Source: Colletes latitarsis (lineage: Eukaryota; Arthropoda; Insecta; Hymenoptera; Colletidae). From it: a DNA stretch of 64,000 nucleotides. Below the pieces are notes generated by a model. It ran no database searches. It had not been told where the DNA came from and saw nothing but the letters and a program-made list of their open reading frames with translations. Positions 43,001-57,010 of this stretch are shown piece by piece. Location of the stretch: contig NC_135141.1 of NCBI RefSeq assembly GCF_051014445.1, positions 12,586,001 through 12,650,000 of the forward strand. The letters run 5' to 3'. The translations under genes were made by a program, and so were the position numbers. Position 1 is the stretch's first letter. Every line of letters begins with the position of its first letter.

Positions 43001-46000
43001 GATAGTATGATCCTGTAGAGGGCAAATCCCAGACATAACCCTGACCTAACAGGTGTTATCCTCTAAAATATACATCGGAACCTGGTTTAATTGACTGTTT
43101 CAGTGTTGTACGACATTACTACGTGATCCAAACTAGAAAAAGCCCAGGATCTGACCGACAAGTATACGCAGAATGCGAAAGTATGAGCCAGATGTGGGCA
43201 AATCCCAGACATAACCCAGACCTGACCGGTGTTATCCTCTAAACTATTGATCCAATCCAAGTTTAATTGACAGTTTCAGTGTGGTACCAAATTACTACGT
43301 GATCCAAACCAGAAAACCCCAGGATCTGGCCAACAAGTATGCGATAAATGCGAAGGTATGAGCCAGATGATTGCAAATACCAGACATAACCCAGACCTAA
43401 CCTGTGTTATCCTCTAAAATATTGATCCAATCCAGGTTCAATTGACTGTTTCAGTGTGGTATCACATTACTACGTGATCCAAACCAGTAAAACCCTAGGA
43501 TCTGGCCAACAAGTATGCGATAAATGCGAAAGTATGAGCCAGATGGTTGCAAATACCAGACATAACCCAGACCTACCCTGTGTTATCCTCTAAAATATTG
43601 ATCCAATCCAGGTTTAATTGATTGTTTCAGTGTGGTACCACATTACTACGTGACCCAAACTAGAAAAAGCCCGGGATCTGACCAACAAGTATGCGATAAA
43701 TGCAAAATTATGTGCCAGGTGAGGGCAAATCCCAGAAATAACCAAGACCTAACCGGTGTTATCCTCCAAAGTATTGATCGAATGCAGGTGTAATTGACTG
43801 CCTCAGTGTGGTACCACGGTACTACGTGATCAAAACCAGAAAAAACCTAGGATCTGGCTAACAAGTATGCGAAAGGTGCGATAGTATGAGCCTGATGAGG
43901 GCAAATCCCAGACAAAACCCTGACCTAACCGGTGTTATCCTCTAAAATATACATAGAAACCAGGATTAATTGACTGTTTCAGTGCGGTACGACATTACTA
44001 CGTGATCCAAACTAGAAAAAGCCCAGGATCTGACCAACAAGTATGCCATAAATGCAGAATTATTAGCCAGACGAGAGCAAATCCCAGAAACAACCAAGAC
44101 CTAACCGGTGTTATCCTCCAAAGTATTGATCGAATGCAGGTTTAATTGACTGTTACAGTGTGGTACCACGTTACTGCTTTATCCAAACCAGTAGAACACT
44201 AGGATCTGGCCAACAAGTTTGCGATAAATGCGAAAGTAGGAGCCAGATGATTGCAAATATCAGACATAACCCAGATCTGACCTGTGTTATCCTCTAAAAT
44301 ATTGATCCAATCCAGGTTTAGTTGACTGTTTCAGTGTGGTACCACATTACTACCCGAGCCAAACCAGAAAAAGCCCAGGATCTGACCAACAAGTATGCGA
44401 TAAATGCGAAATTATGAGCCAGATGAGGGCAAATCCCAGACATAACCCTGACCAAGCCAGTGTTATCCTGTAAAATATTGATCCAATCCAAGTTTAATTG
44501 ACAGTCTCAGTGTGGTACCACATTACTACGTGATCCAAACCAGAAATCCCCAGGATCTGGCCAACAGGTATGCGAAAGATGCGATAGTATGAGCCAGATG
44601 AGGGCAAATCCCAGACATAACCCCGACATAACCGGTGTTATCCTCTACAATGTCGATCGAATCCAGGTTTAGTGGAATGTTTCAGTGTGGTACCACGTTT
44701 CTACGTGATCAAAACCAGAAAGAACCCACGATCTGGCTAAGAAGTATGCGAAAAATGCGATAGTATGAGCCTGATGAGGGCAGATCCCAGACATAACCCT
44801 GACCAAACCGGTGTTATCCTCTAAAATATACATCGAAACCAGGTTTAATTGACTGTTTCAGTGTGGTACCACATTACTACGTAATCCAAACCAGAGGAAA
44901 ACCCAGGATCTGGTGCACAAGTTTGCGATAAATGCGAAAGTGTGAGCCAGATGATTGCAAATTCCAGACATAACCCAGACGTAACCTGTGTTATCCACTA
45001 TAATATTGATCCAATCCAGGTTTAATTGACTGTTTCAGTGTGGTACCACATTACTACGTGATCCAAACCAGAAAACCCCAGGATCTGGCCAACAAGTATG
45101 CGATAAATGCGAAAGTATGAGCCAGACGATTGCAAATACCAGACATAACCCAGACCTAACCTGTGTTATCCTCTAAAATATTGATCCAATCCAGGTTTAA
45201 TTGACTGTTTCAGTGTGGTACCACATTACTACGTGATCCAAACCGGTAAAACCCTAGGATCTGGCCAACAAGTATGCGATAAATGCGAAAGTATGAGCCA
45301 GATGATTGCAAATGCCAGACATAAACCAGACCCAACCTGTGTTATCCTCTAAAATATTGATCCAATCCTGGTTTAATTAACTGTTTCAGTTTGGCACCAC
45401 ATTACTACGTGATCCAAACCGGTATAACCCTAGGATCTGACCAACAAGTATGCGATAAATGCGAAAGTATGAGCCTGAAGAGGGCAAATCCCAGACATAA
45501 ACCTGACCTTACCGGTGTTATCCTCTAAAATATACATCGAAACCAGGTTTAATTGACTGTTTCAGTGCGGTACGACATTACTACGTGATCCAAACTAGAA
45601 AAAGCCCAGGATCTGACCAACAAGTATACGCTGAATGCGAAAGTATGAGCCAGATATGGGCACATCCCAGACATAACCCAGACCTAACCGGTATAATCCT
45701 CTAAAATATTGATCCTATCCAAGTTTAATTGACTGTTTCAGTGTGGTACCAAATTACTACGTGATCCAAACCAGAAAACCCCAGGATCTGGCCATCAAGT
45801 ATGCGATAAATGCGAAAGTATGAGCCAGATGATTGCAAATACCAGACGTAACCCAGACCAAACCTGTCTTATCCTCTACAATAGTGATCCAATCCAGGTT
45901 TAATTGACTGTTTCAGTGGGGTACCACGTTACTACTTGATCCAAACCAGTAAAACCCGAGGATCTGGCCAACAAGTATGCGATAAATGCGAAAGTACGAG

Positions 46001-49000
46001 CCAGATGATTGCAAATACCAGACATAACCCAGACCTAACCGGTGTTATCCTCCAAAGTATTGTTCGAATGCAGGTTTAATTGACTGTTACAATGTGGTAC
46101 CACGTTACTACATTATCCAAACCAGTAGAACCCTAGGATCTGGCCAACAAGTTTGCGATAAATGCGAAAGTAGGAGCCAGATGATTGCAAATACCAGACA
46201 TAACCCAGATCTGACCTGTGTTATCCTCTAAAATATTGATCCAATCCAGGTTTAGTTGACTGTTTCAGTGTGCTACCACATTACTACACGAGCCAAACTA
46301 GAAAAAGCCCAGGATCTGACCAACAAGTATGCGATAAATGCGAAATTATGAGCCAGATGAGGGCAAATCCCAGACATAGCCCAGACCTAACCGGTGTTAT
46401 CATCTAGAATATAGATCGAAACCAGGTTTAACCTGTTTCAGTGTGGTACCACATTACTACGTCATCCAAACTAGAAATAGCCCAGGATCTGGCCAACAGG
46501 TATGCGAAAGATGCGAAAGTATGAGCCAGATGAGGGCAAATCCCAGACATAACCCAGACCTAACCGGTGTTATCCTCTACAATATAGATCTAGACAAGGT
46601 TTAATTGACTGTTTCAGTGTGGTGCCACATTACTACGTGATCCAAACCAGAAAAAAACCCAGGATCTGGCCAACAAGTATGCGAAAAATGCGAACGTATG
46701 AGCCAGATGATTGCAAATACCAGACATAACCCAGACCTTACCAGTGTTATCCTCTAAAATATTGATCCAATCCAGGTTTAATTGTCTGCTTCAGTGTGGT
46801 GCGACATTATTACGTCATCCAAACTAGAAATAGCCCAGGATCTGACCAACAGGTATGCGATAAATTGCGAAAGTATGGGCCAGATGATTGCAAATACCAG
46901 ACCTAACACAAACCTAACCGGTGTTATCATTCAAAATATTGATCTGGGCCAGATTTAGTTAACTGTTTCAGTGTGGTACCACATCACTACGTGATCCAAA
47001 CTAGAAAAAGCCCAGGATCTGACCAACAAGTATGCGATAAATGCGAAATTATGAGCCAGATGTGGGCAAATCGCTGACATAACCCAGACGTAACCGGAGT
47101 TATCCTCTAAAATATTGATACAATCCAGGTTGAATTGACTGTTTCAGTGTGGTACCACGTGACTACTTGATCCAAACCAGTAAAACCAGAGTATCTGGCC
47201 AACAAGTATGCGATAAATGCGGAAGTACGAGCCAGATGATTGCAAATACCAGACATAACACAGACCTAACCTGTGTTATCCTGTAAAATATTGATCCAAT
47301 CCAGGTTTAATTGATTGCTTCAGTGTGGTACCACATTACTACGTGACCCAAACTAGAAGAAGCCCAGGATCTGACCAACAAGTATGCGAAAAATGCGAAA
47401 TTATGGGCCAGATGAGGGCAATTCCCAGACATAACCAAGACCAAACCGGTGTTATCCTCTAAAATATAGATCGAAACCAGGTTTAGTGGAATGTTTGAGT
47501 GTGGTACCACGTTTCTACGTGAACAAAACCAGAAAAAACCCAGGATCTGGCTAACAAGTATGCGAAAGGTGCGATAGTATGAGCCTGATGAGGGCAAATC
47601 CCAGACAAAACCCTGACCTAACCGGTGTTATCCTCTAAAATATACATCGAAACCAGGATTAATTGACTGCTCCAGTGTGGTACGACATTACTACGTGATC
47701 CAAACCAGAGGAAAACCCAGGATCTGGTGCACCAGTTTGCGATAAATGCGAAAGTATGAGCTAGATGTGGGCAAATCCCAGACATAACTCAGACCTAACC
47801 GGTGTTATCCTCTAAAATATTGATCCAATCCTAGTTTAATTGACAGTTTCAGTGTGGTACCAAATTACTACGTGATCCAAACCAGAAAGCCCCAAGATCT
47901 GGCCAACAAGTATGCGATAAATGCGAAGGCATGAGCCTGATGATTGCAAATGCCAGACATAACCCAGACCCAACCTTTGTTGTCCTCTAAAATATTGATC
48001 CGATCCAGGTTTAATTAACTGTTTCAGTTTGGCACCACATTACTACGTGATCCGAAGCAGATGGAAACCCAGGATCTGGCAAACAAGTATGCGATACATG
48101 AGAAAGTATGAGCCAGACGATTCCAAATACCAGTCCTAACACAAACCTAATCGGTGTTACCCTCTAAAGTATTGATCGAATGCAGGTCTTGTTGACTGCT
48201 TCAGTGTGGTACAGCATTACTATGTTATCCAAACCTGAAGAAACCCACGATCTGGCCAACAAGTATGCGAAAAATGCGAAAGTATGAGCCAGATGAGGGC
48301 AAATCCCAGACATAAACCAGACGAAACCGGTGTTATACTCTAAAATATAGATCGAAACCAGGTTCCATTGACTGTTTCAGTGTGGTATCACATTACTACG
48401 TGATCCAAACCAGTAAAACCCTAGGATCTGGCCAACAAGTATGCGATAAATGCGAAAGTATGAGCCAGATGTTTGCAAATACCAGACATAACCAAGACTA
48501 CCCTGTGTTATCCTCTAAAATATTGATCCAACCCAGGTTTAATTGACTGTTTCAGTGTGGTACGACATTACCACGTGATCCAAACCAGAAAACCCCAGGA
48601 TCTCGCCAACAGGTATGCGATAAATGCGAAAGTATGAGCCAGATGATTGCAAATACCAGACATAACCCAGACCTAACCTGTGTTATCCTCTAAAATATTG
48701 ATCCAATCCAGGTTTAATTGACTGTTTCAGTGTGGTACCACATTACTACGTGATCCAAACTGGAAATAGCTCATGATCTGACCAACAAGTATGCGATAAA
48801 TGCGAAAGTACGAGCCAGATGAGGGCAAATCCCAGACATAACCCAGACATAAACGGTGTTATCCTCAAAAATGTTGATCGAAACCAGGTATGATTGACTG
48901 TTGCAGTGTGGTACCACATTAGTACGTGATCCAAACCAGAAAAAGCCCAGGATCTGGCCAGCAACTATGCGATAAATGCGAAAGTACGAGCCAGATGAGT

Positions 49001-50204
49001 GCAAATCCCAGACATAACCCAGACATAAACGGTGTTATCCTCAAAAATGTTGATCGAAACCAGGTATAATTGACTGTTGCATTGTGGTACCACATTACTG
49101 CGTTATCCATACCAGAAGAAAACCCAGGATCTGGCCAAGAAGTATGAGAAGAAAGCGAACGTATGAGCCAGATGTGGGCAAATCCCAGACATAACCCAGA
49201 CGTAACCTGTGTTATCCTCTAAAATATTCATGCAATCCAGGTTGAATTAACTGTTTCAGTGTGGCACCACATTTACTACGTGATCCAAACCAGATAAAGC
49301 CCAGGATCTGACCAACAAGAATACGGAGAATGCGAAAGTATGAGCCAGATGATTGCAAATACCAGACCTAACACAAACCTAACCGGTGTTATCCTTTAGA
49401 ATATAGATCGAAACCAGGTTTAATTGACTGTTTCAGTGTGGTACGACATTACTACGTGATCCAAACCGGTAAAACCCTAGGATCTGCCCAACAAGTATGC
49501 GATAAATGCGAAAGTATGAGCCAGGTGATTGCAAATACCAGAAATAACCCAGACCTAACCTGCGTTATCCTCTAAAATATTGATCCTACCCAAGTTTAAT
49601 TGACAATTTCAGTGTGGTGCCACATTACTACGTGTTCCAAATCAGAAAATCCCAGAATCTGTCCAACAGGTATGCGAAAGATGCGAAAGTATGAGCCAGA
49701 TGAGGCCAAATCCCAGACATAACCCAGACCTAACCGGTGTTATCCTCTAAAATATAGATCGAATCCAGGTTTAGTGGACTGTTTCAGTGTGGTACCACAT
49801 TTCTACGTCATCCAAACCAGAAAATACCCAGGATCTGGCGAACAAGTATGCGAAAGATGCGAAAGTATGAGCCAGATGAGGGCATATCCCAGACATAAGC
49901 CATACCAAACCGGTGCTAGCCACTAAAATATAGATCGAAACCAGGTTTAGTTAACTATATCGGGGGTTATCCAAACCTGAAGAAAGCCCAGGATCTGGCC
50001 AAGAATTATGAGAAAAATGCGGCCGTATGAGCAAGTTGAGGGCAAGTCGCCTATCTAAACGAGACCCAACGGGTGTTATCCTTTAAAATATTTGATCGTG
50101 GCCTGGTTTAATTGACTGTATCAGTGTGGTACCACATTATTACGCGATCCAAGCCAGAAAGAGCCCAGGAGCTGGCCAACAACTATGCTAAGAATGCGAA
50201 ATTA

Positions 50205-53200
50205 TGAGCCAGATGAGGGCAAATCCCAGACATAACCCAGATCTAACCGGTGTTATCCTCTAAAATATAGTTCGAATCCAGGTATAGTGGACTGCTTCAG
50301 TGTGGTACCACATTTCTACGTCATCCAAACCACAATATACCCAGGATCTGGCTAACAAGTATGCGAAAGATGCGATAGTATGAGCCTGATGAGGGCAAAT
50401 CCCAGACGTAACCCTGACCTAACCGGTGTTATCCTCTAAAATATAAATCGAAACCAGTTTTAATTGACTGTTTCAGTGTGGTACCACATTACTGCGTGAC
50501 CCACACCAGAAATAGCCCAGGATCTGGCCAACAGGTACGCGAAAGATGCGAATGTATGAGCCAGATGCGGCCAAATCCCAGACATAACCCAGACCTATCC
50601 GGTGCTATCCTCTAAAATATAGATCGAATCCAGGTTTAGTGGACTGTTTCAGTGTGGTACCACATTTCTACGTCATCCAAACCAGAAAATACCCAGGATC
50701 TGGCGAACAAGTATGCGAAAGATGCGATAGTATGAGCCAGATGATGGCAAATCCCAGACATAACCCAGACCTAACCGGTGTTATCCTGTAAAATATAGTT
50801 CGAATCCAGGTTTAGTGGACTGTTCCAGTGTGGTACCACATTTCTACGTCATCCAAACCAGAAAATACCCAGGATCTGGTCAACAGGTATGCAAAAGATG
50901 CGATAGTGTAAGCCAGATGATGGCAAATCACAGACATAACCCTGACCTAACCGGTGTTATCCTCTAAAATATAAATCGAAACCAGGTTGAATTGACTGTT
51001 TCAGTGTGGTACCACATTACTACGTGATCCAAACCAGCAAAACCCTAGGATCTGGCCAACAAGAATGCGATAAATGCGAAAGTATGAGCCAGATGAGGGC
51101 AACTCCCAGACATAACCCAGACCTAACCGGTGTTATCCTCTAAAATATAAATCGAAACCAGGTATTATTGACTCTTTCAGTGTGGTACCATATTACTGCG
51201 TGATCCCAACCAGAAATAGCCCAGGATCTGGCCAACAGGTATGCGAAAGGTGCGATAGTATGAGCCAGATGAGGGCAAATCCCAGACATAACCCTGACCT
51301 AACCGGTGTTATCCTCTAAAATATACATTGAAAACAGGTTTAATTGACTGTTTCTGAGAGGTACGACATTACTACGTGATCCAAACTAGAGGAAAACCCA
51401 AGATCTGGCGAACAAGTTTGCGATAAATGGGAAAGTATGAGCCAGATGAGAGCAAATCCCAGACATAACCCAGACCTAAGCGGTGTTATCCTCTAAAATA
51501 TTGATCCAATCCAAGTTTAATTGACAATTTCAGTGTGGTACCACATGACTACGTGATCCAAACCAGAAAATCCCAGAATCTGTCCAACAGGTATGCGAAA
51601 GATGCGAAAGTATGAGCCAGATGAGGCCAAATCCCAGACATAAGCCAGACGTAACCGGTGTTATCCTCTAAAATATTGATCCAATCCAAGTTTAATTGAC
51701 TGTTTCAGTGTGGTACCACATTACTGCGTGATCCAAACCAGAAATAGCCCAGGATCCGGCCAACAGGTATGCGAAAGATGCGAAAGTATGAGCCAGATGA
51801 TGGCAAATCCCAGACATAACCCAGACCTAACCGGTGATATCCTCTAAAATATAGTTCGAATCCAGGTTTATTGGACTGTTTCAGTGTGGTACCACATTTC
51901 TACGTCATCCAAACCAGAAAATACCCAGGATCTGGTCAACAGGTATGCAAAAGATGCGATAGTGTAAGCCAGATGATGGCAAATCACAGACATAACCCTG
52001 ACCTAACCGGTGTTATCCTCTAAAATATAAATCGAAACCAGGTTGAATTGACTGTTTCAGTGTGGTACCACATTACTACGTGATCCAAACCAGCAAAACC
52101 CTAGGATCTGGCCAACAAGAATGCGATAAATGCGAAAGTATGAGCCAGATGAGGGCAACTCCCAGACATAACCCAGACCTAACCGGTGTTATCCTCTAAA
52201 ATATAAATCGAAACCAGGTATTATTGACTCTTTCAGTGTGGTACCATATTACTGCGTGATCCCAACCAGAAATAGCCCAGGATCTGGCCAACAGGTATGC
52301 GAAAGGTGCGATAGTATGAGCCAGATGAGGGCAAATCCCAGACATAACCCTGACCTAACCGGTGTTATCCTCTAAAATATACATTGAAAACAGGTTTAAT
52401 TGACTGTTTCTGAGAGGTACGACATTACTACGTGATCCAAACTAGAGGAAAACCCAAGATCTGGCGAACAAGTTTGCGATAAATGGGAAAGTATGAGCCA
52501 GATGAGAGCAAATCCCAGACATAACCCAGACCTAAGCGGTGTTATCCTCTAAAATATTGATCCAATCCAAGTTTAATTGACAATTTCAGTGTGGTACCAC
52601 ATGACTACGTGATCCAAACCAGAAAATCCCAGAATCTGTCCAACAGGTATGCGAAAGATGCGAAAGTATGAGCCAGATGAGGCCAAATCCCAGACATAAG
52701 CCAGACGTAACCGGTGTTATCCTCTAAAATATTGATCCAATCCAAGTTTAATTGACTGTTTCAGTGTGGTACCACATTACTGCGTGATCCAAACCAGAAA
52801 TAGCCCAGGATCCGGCCAACAGGTATGCGAAAGATGCGAAAGTATGAGCCAGATGATGGCAAATCCCAGACATAACCCAGACCTAACCGGTGATATCCTC
52901 TAAAATATAGTTCGAATCCAGGTTTATTGGACTGTTTCAGTGCGGTACCACATTTCTACGTCATCCAAACCAGAAAATACCCGGGATCTGGCGAACAAGT
53001 ATGCGAAAAAAGCGAATGTATGAGCCAGATGATGGCAAATACCAGACATTACCCAGACTTAACCGGTGTTATCCGCTAAAATATAAATCGAAACCAGGTA
53101 TAATTGACTGTTTCAGTGTGGTACCATATTACTGCGTGATCCCAACCAGAAATAGCCCAGGATCTGGCCAACAGGTATGCGAAAGGTGCGATAGTATGAG

Positions 53201-55136
53201 CCAGATGAGGGCAAATCCCAGACATAACCCTGACCTAACCGGTGTTATCCTCTAAAATATACATTGAAAACAGGTTTAGTGGACTGTTTCAGTGTGGTAC
53301 CACATTTCTACGTGATCCAAACCAGAAAATCCCAGAATCTGTCCAACAGGTATGCGAAGGATGCGAAAGAATGAGCCAGATGAGGCCAAATCCCAGACAT
53401 AACCCAGACCTATCCGGTGTTATCCTCTAAAATATAGATCGTATCCAGGTTTAGTGGACTGTTTCAGTATGCTACGACATTACTACGTGATCCAAACCAG
53501 AGGAAAACCCAGGATCTGGCGATCAAGTTTGCGATAAATGCGAAAGTATGAGCCAGATGAGGGCAAACCCCAGACATAAGCCAGACGTAACCGGTGTTAT
53601 CCTCTAAAATACAGATCGAATCCAGGTTTAGTGGACTGTTTCAGTGTGGTACCACATTTCTACGTGATCCAAACCAGAAAATCCCAGAATCTGTCCAACA
53701 GGTATGCGAAGGATGCGAAAGAATGAGCCAGATGAGGCCAAATCCCAGACATAACCCAGACCTATCCGGTGTTATCCTCTAAAATATAGATCGAATCCAG
53801 GTTTAGTGGACTGTTTCAGTATGCTACGACATTACTACGTGATCCAAACCAGAGGAAAACCCAGGATCTGGCGAACAAGTTTGCGATAAATGCGAAAGTA
53901 TGAGCCACATGAGGGCAAATCCCAGACATAACCCAGACCTAAGCGGTGTTACCCTCTAGAATATTGATGCAATCGAAGTATAATTGACAATTTCAGTATG
54001 GTACCACATTACTACGTGATCCAAACCAGAAATAGCCCAGGATCTGGCCAACAGGTATGCGAAAGATGCGAAAGTATGAGCCTGATGAGGGCAAATGCCA
54101 GACATAACCCAGACCCGACCGGTGTTATCCTCTGAAATATACATCGAAACCAGATTTAATTTTCAGTTCCTGCGTGGTACCACATTTACTACGTGATCCA
54201 AACTAGAAAAAGCCCAGCATCTGGCCAACAGATATGCGAATGATGCGAAAGTATGAGCCAGATGAGGGCAAATCCCAGACATAACCCAGACCTATCCGGT
54301 GTTATCCTCTAAAATATAGATCGAATCCAGGTTTAGTGGACTGTTTCAGTGTGGTACCACATTTCTACGTCATCCAAACCACAAAATACCCAGGATCTGG
54401 CGAACAAGTATGCGAAAGATGCGATAGTATGAGCCAGATGACGGCAAATTCCAGACATAAGCCTTACCAAACCGGTGCTAGCCTCTAAAATATAGATCGA
54501 AACCAGGTTTAGTTGACTGTTTCAGTATGGTACGACATTACTACGTGATCCAAACCAGAGGAAAACCCAGGATCTGGCGAACAAGTTTGCAATAAATGCG
54601 AAAGTATGAGCCAGATGAGGGCAAATCCCAGACATAACCCAGACCCAACCGGTGTTATCCTCTAAAATATACATCGAAACCAGGTTTAGTTGACTGTTTC
54701 AGTATGGTACGAGATTACTACGTGATCCAAACCAGAGGAAAACCCAGGATCTGGCGAACAAGTTTGCAATAAATGCGAAAGTATGAGCCAGATGAGGGCA
54801 AACCCCAGACATAAGCCAGACGTAACCTGTGTTATCCTGTAAAATATTGATCCAACCCAAGTTTAATTGACTGTTTTAGTGTGGTACCACATTACTGCGT
54901 GATCCAAACCAGAAGAAAATCCAGGATCTGGCCAACAAGTATGCGATTAATGCGAAAGTATGAGCCAGATAAGGGCAAATCCCAGACATAACCAAGACCT
55001 AACCGGTGTTATCCTCTAAAATATAGATCGAAACCAGATTTAATTGACAGTTTCAGTGTGGTACCACATTACTACGTGATCCAAACCAGAAAACCCCAGG
55101 ATCTGGCCAACAGGTATGCGAAAGATGCGGTAGTAT
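50205..55136 (+). repeat. Left copy of a large satellite duplication
   Basis: Matches 58014-64000, with an offset of 7809 bp at the left end and 8865 bp after the 6-mer array; the 1056-bp increase is one extra 6-monomer unit in the right copy. Identity begins around AGCCAGATGAGGGC (50205/58014); upstream flanks differ. The match runs to the end of the window, so the true right limit is unknown and may include the LTR at 55337. Confidence 0.85.
50860..52970 (+). repeat. 6-monomer higher-order repeat, 2 copies of 1056 bp
   Basis: The monomer starting AAAATATAAATC with a TTGAATTGACTG segment and CCAGCAAAACCC occurs at 50966 and 52022, exactly 1056 bp (6 x 176) apart. The five monomers between also repeat nearly perfectly. 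The second copy diverges in its last ~100 bp (GTGCGGTACC, CCCGGGATC). Confidence 0.85.
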
Positions 55137-55336
55137 GAGCCAGATGATGGCAAATCCCAGACATAACCCTGACCTAACCGGTGTTATCCTCTAAAATATA
55201 AATCGAAACCAGGTTTAATTGACTGTTTCAGTGTGGTACGACATTATTGCGTGATCCATACCAGAAATAGTCCAGGATCTGGCCAACAGGTATGCGAAAG
55301 ATGCGAAAGTATGAGACAGATCAGGGCAAATCCCAG

Positions 55337-57010
55337 TGTTACTTTAGGGAGGTTTCAAATATTTTACTTGAACGCCTCGTCTAACGGAGGTCCGGATCAC
55401 GAGGGAAAGGACGTTGGAAATGTAGTAATTGCACGTTAGTTTATTTTTCGCTTCGTCGAATTTTCGACGAAGCCGATTATTTCAGTACTTTTTCTCTTTC
55501 AGGACGAACACAAACACAAACTCTTAATTCTAGCCGCCTGGACGTCTGGCCGGCGTCTAGCCAGAAAAAGCCCCGCCGATGGGCCGTCTCCTTTTCGGCG
55601 GTTCGCGTCGCTCTATCCTGAAACAAAAGAGACGGGACTATGCGTAAATATCGAGTAACGTGAGTCACGTTGTCCGTCTCGTTCTAAGGTTCACGCGCTC
55701 TTGGTTGTGCGTGTCGCACTCACGAGCGGGGAACTCGGCCGCCGCGTTACGCAGCTAAGCTAGTGGACTGTATGTGAGAACGTTCCGTTTAAATCCGGAA
55801 ACGTTTGATTGCAGATTTGGGAGACGAGAATCGATCTCGATTTTTCCCGACTGCTAATTTCGACTGTCGCAGGAGAGGTTAACAGAGGGAGGTTGTAAGG
55901 CTCCAACTATTTGCCTGCTCCTCGGCCGTTTATCGTCCTCGTAATGCGTACGGGCACTGTGTGGTGCAGTACCTTTACAGCGCATGCAGCGACTTGTAAT
56001 TATAGTGCGTACACCACGGCGCTATACTGAGCGGTTCTACGCACAGGGTCCGTACACACTGGCGATGATTGAACAGCGCTCTAGCTGGTCGCCGGATGCC
56101 GGAACTCAAGTATTGTCCCGAACACCGACTGGAGGACGGTAATACCACCCAGGGTATGCACGCCACGAAGGCCTCTAAGGGTGGGTTTGCACCGTTCGAC
56201 AGTCGAGAGGTTCGAGGTTCAAATTCGAAACCTCGGACACGACCTCTGATTGCAGCGATACGTGTCTGATGTCAGACTGATGTGGACTATAGCCACCGCT
56301 GAATGGGAATTTCGGATTATAATTCACGAAATTCTACAGTCGCTTTGATCTGGTCGAAACCCGACCTGATCTATATCGAATTACAACGAGTTGCGAAAGG
56401 AATCACGGGAAGAGATTGATTCACAATCCGTCCTCGTATTCGATTCCTTTCCTCGTTTACGATTTTTTAATTTAAATTGTAAACGGGTTACGGAAGGAGT
56501 CACGGTAAAAGATTGTTTTTACAATCCGTTCTCGTATGGAGTCCTTCCTATTCCACGTTCAGAATTTGTTCGAAAAGTTCGAGTGACTCGTAACTATTCG
56601 AGAACTATGGAATGCCCGAGGAGCGGGGTCGTATGCCCATGTGCTCCCGCCGGTTCCAGATTAAGAGTGACGGACGAGCACGGACAGTCAAAACGTTCGC
56701 TCGAAGGGTGAAACCTCCATAGAGCGGCCCTGTGAACGTTTTTTGAGTCCGTCTTTGTCTAATACAAAATTGTCGTACCTTCTCTAGACACGCGCGTCGA
56801 AACTTTCGTTTCGAAATTGAGCGTTACGTGATCGATCGCGTGAGGTCTCGAAAAAAACCCGAGAGCGGCTGTTTTTCTATCCCGTACTGTTTTCGCGTAG
56901 CGGACACGACGACCGAGGTACCTCTGGTCTTACGTACGCCGAAAATACAATACCGGGTGACGAATTATATTTTACTCGAAAATCCGTCGAATTAACGCGA
57001 TATTTATACA
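55337..57010 (-). mobile_element. Solo LTR, BEL/Pao family B (1674 bp)
   Basis: TG...CA bounded: TGTTACTTTAGGG to ATATTTATACA, with flanks CCCAG (55332-55336) and CTCAG (57011-57015), a 5-bp target duplication with one mismatch. It is a diverged relative of LTR A: shared blocks include GGTCCGGATC..CGAGGGAAAG, GAGGTTGTAAGGCTCCAAC, AGCGCTCTAGC.GGTCGCCGG, CACGCCACGAAGGCC and GTGACGGACGAGCACG in the same order. It sits at a different place in the monomer from LTR A. It contains an imperfect internal duplication (56394 and 56491, offset 97 bp). There is no internal region or coding sequence. Confidence 0.88.

Larger units (their letters stand above)
40024..55336 (+). repeat. Satellite block, about 87 monomers
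   Basis: Same 176-bp family and orientation as before. Between about 41.7 and 46.2 kb a variant with TACTGCTTTATCC and GTAGAACACTAGG recurs at 42061, 42413 and 44172 (offsets 352 and 1759 bp). A block at about 41.66 kb recurs at 43.77 kb (offset ~2111 bp, 12 monomers). From about 50.2 kb the sequence is the left copy of the duplication that continues at 58.0 kb. No gene was found. Confidence 0.95.

Noticed and set aside
56200..56245. tRNA-like T-arm/B-box (GAGGTTCAAATTCG) in LTR B
   Set aside because: No matching A-box or cloverleaf. It is explained by a local inverted repeat CGAGGTT...AACCTCG.
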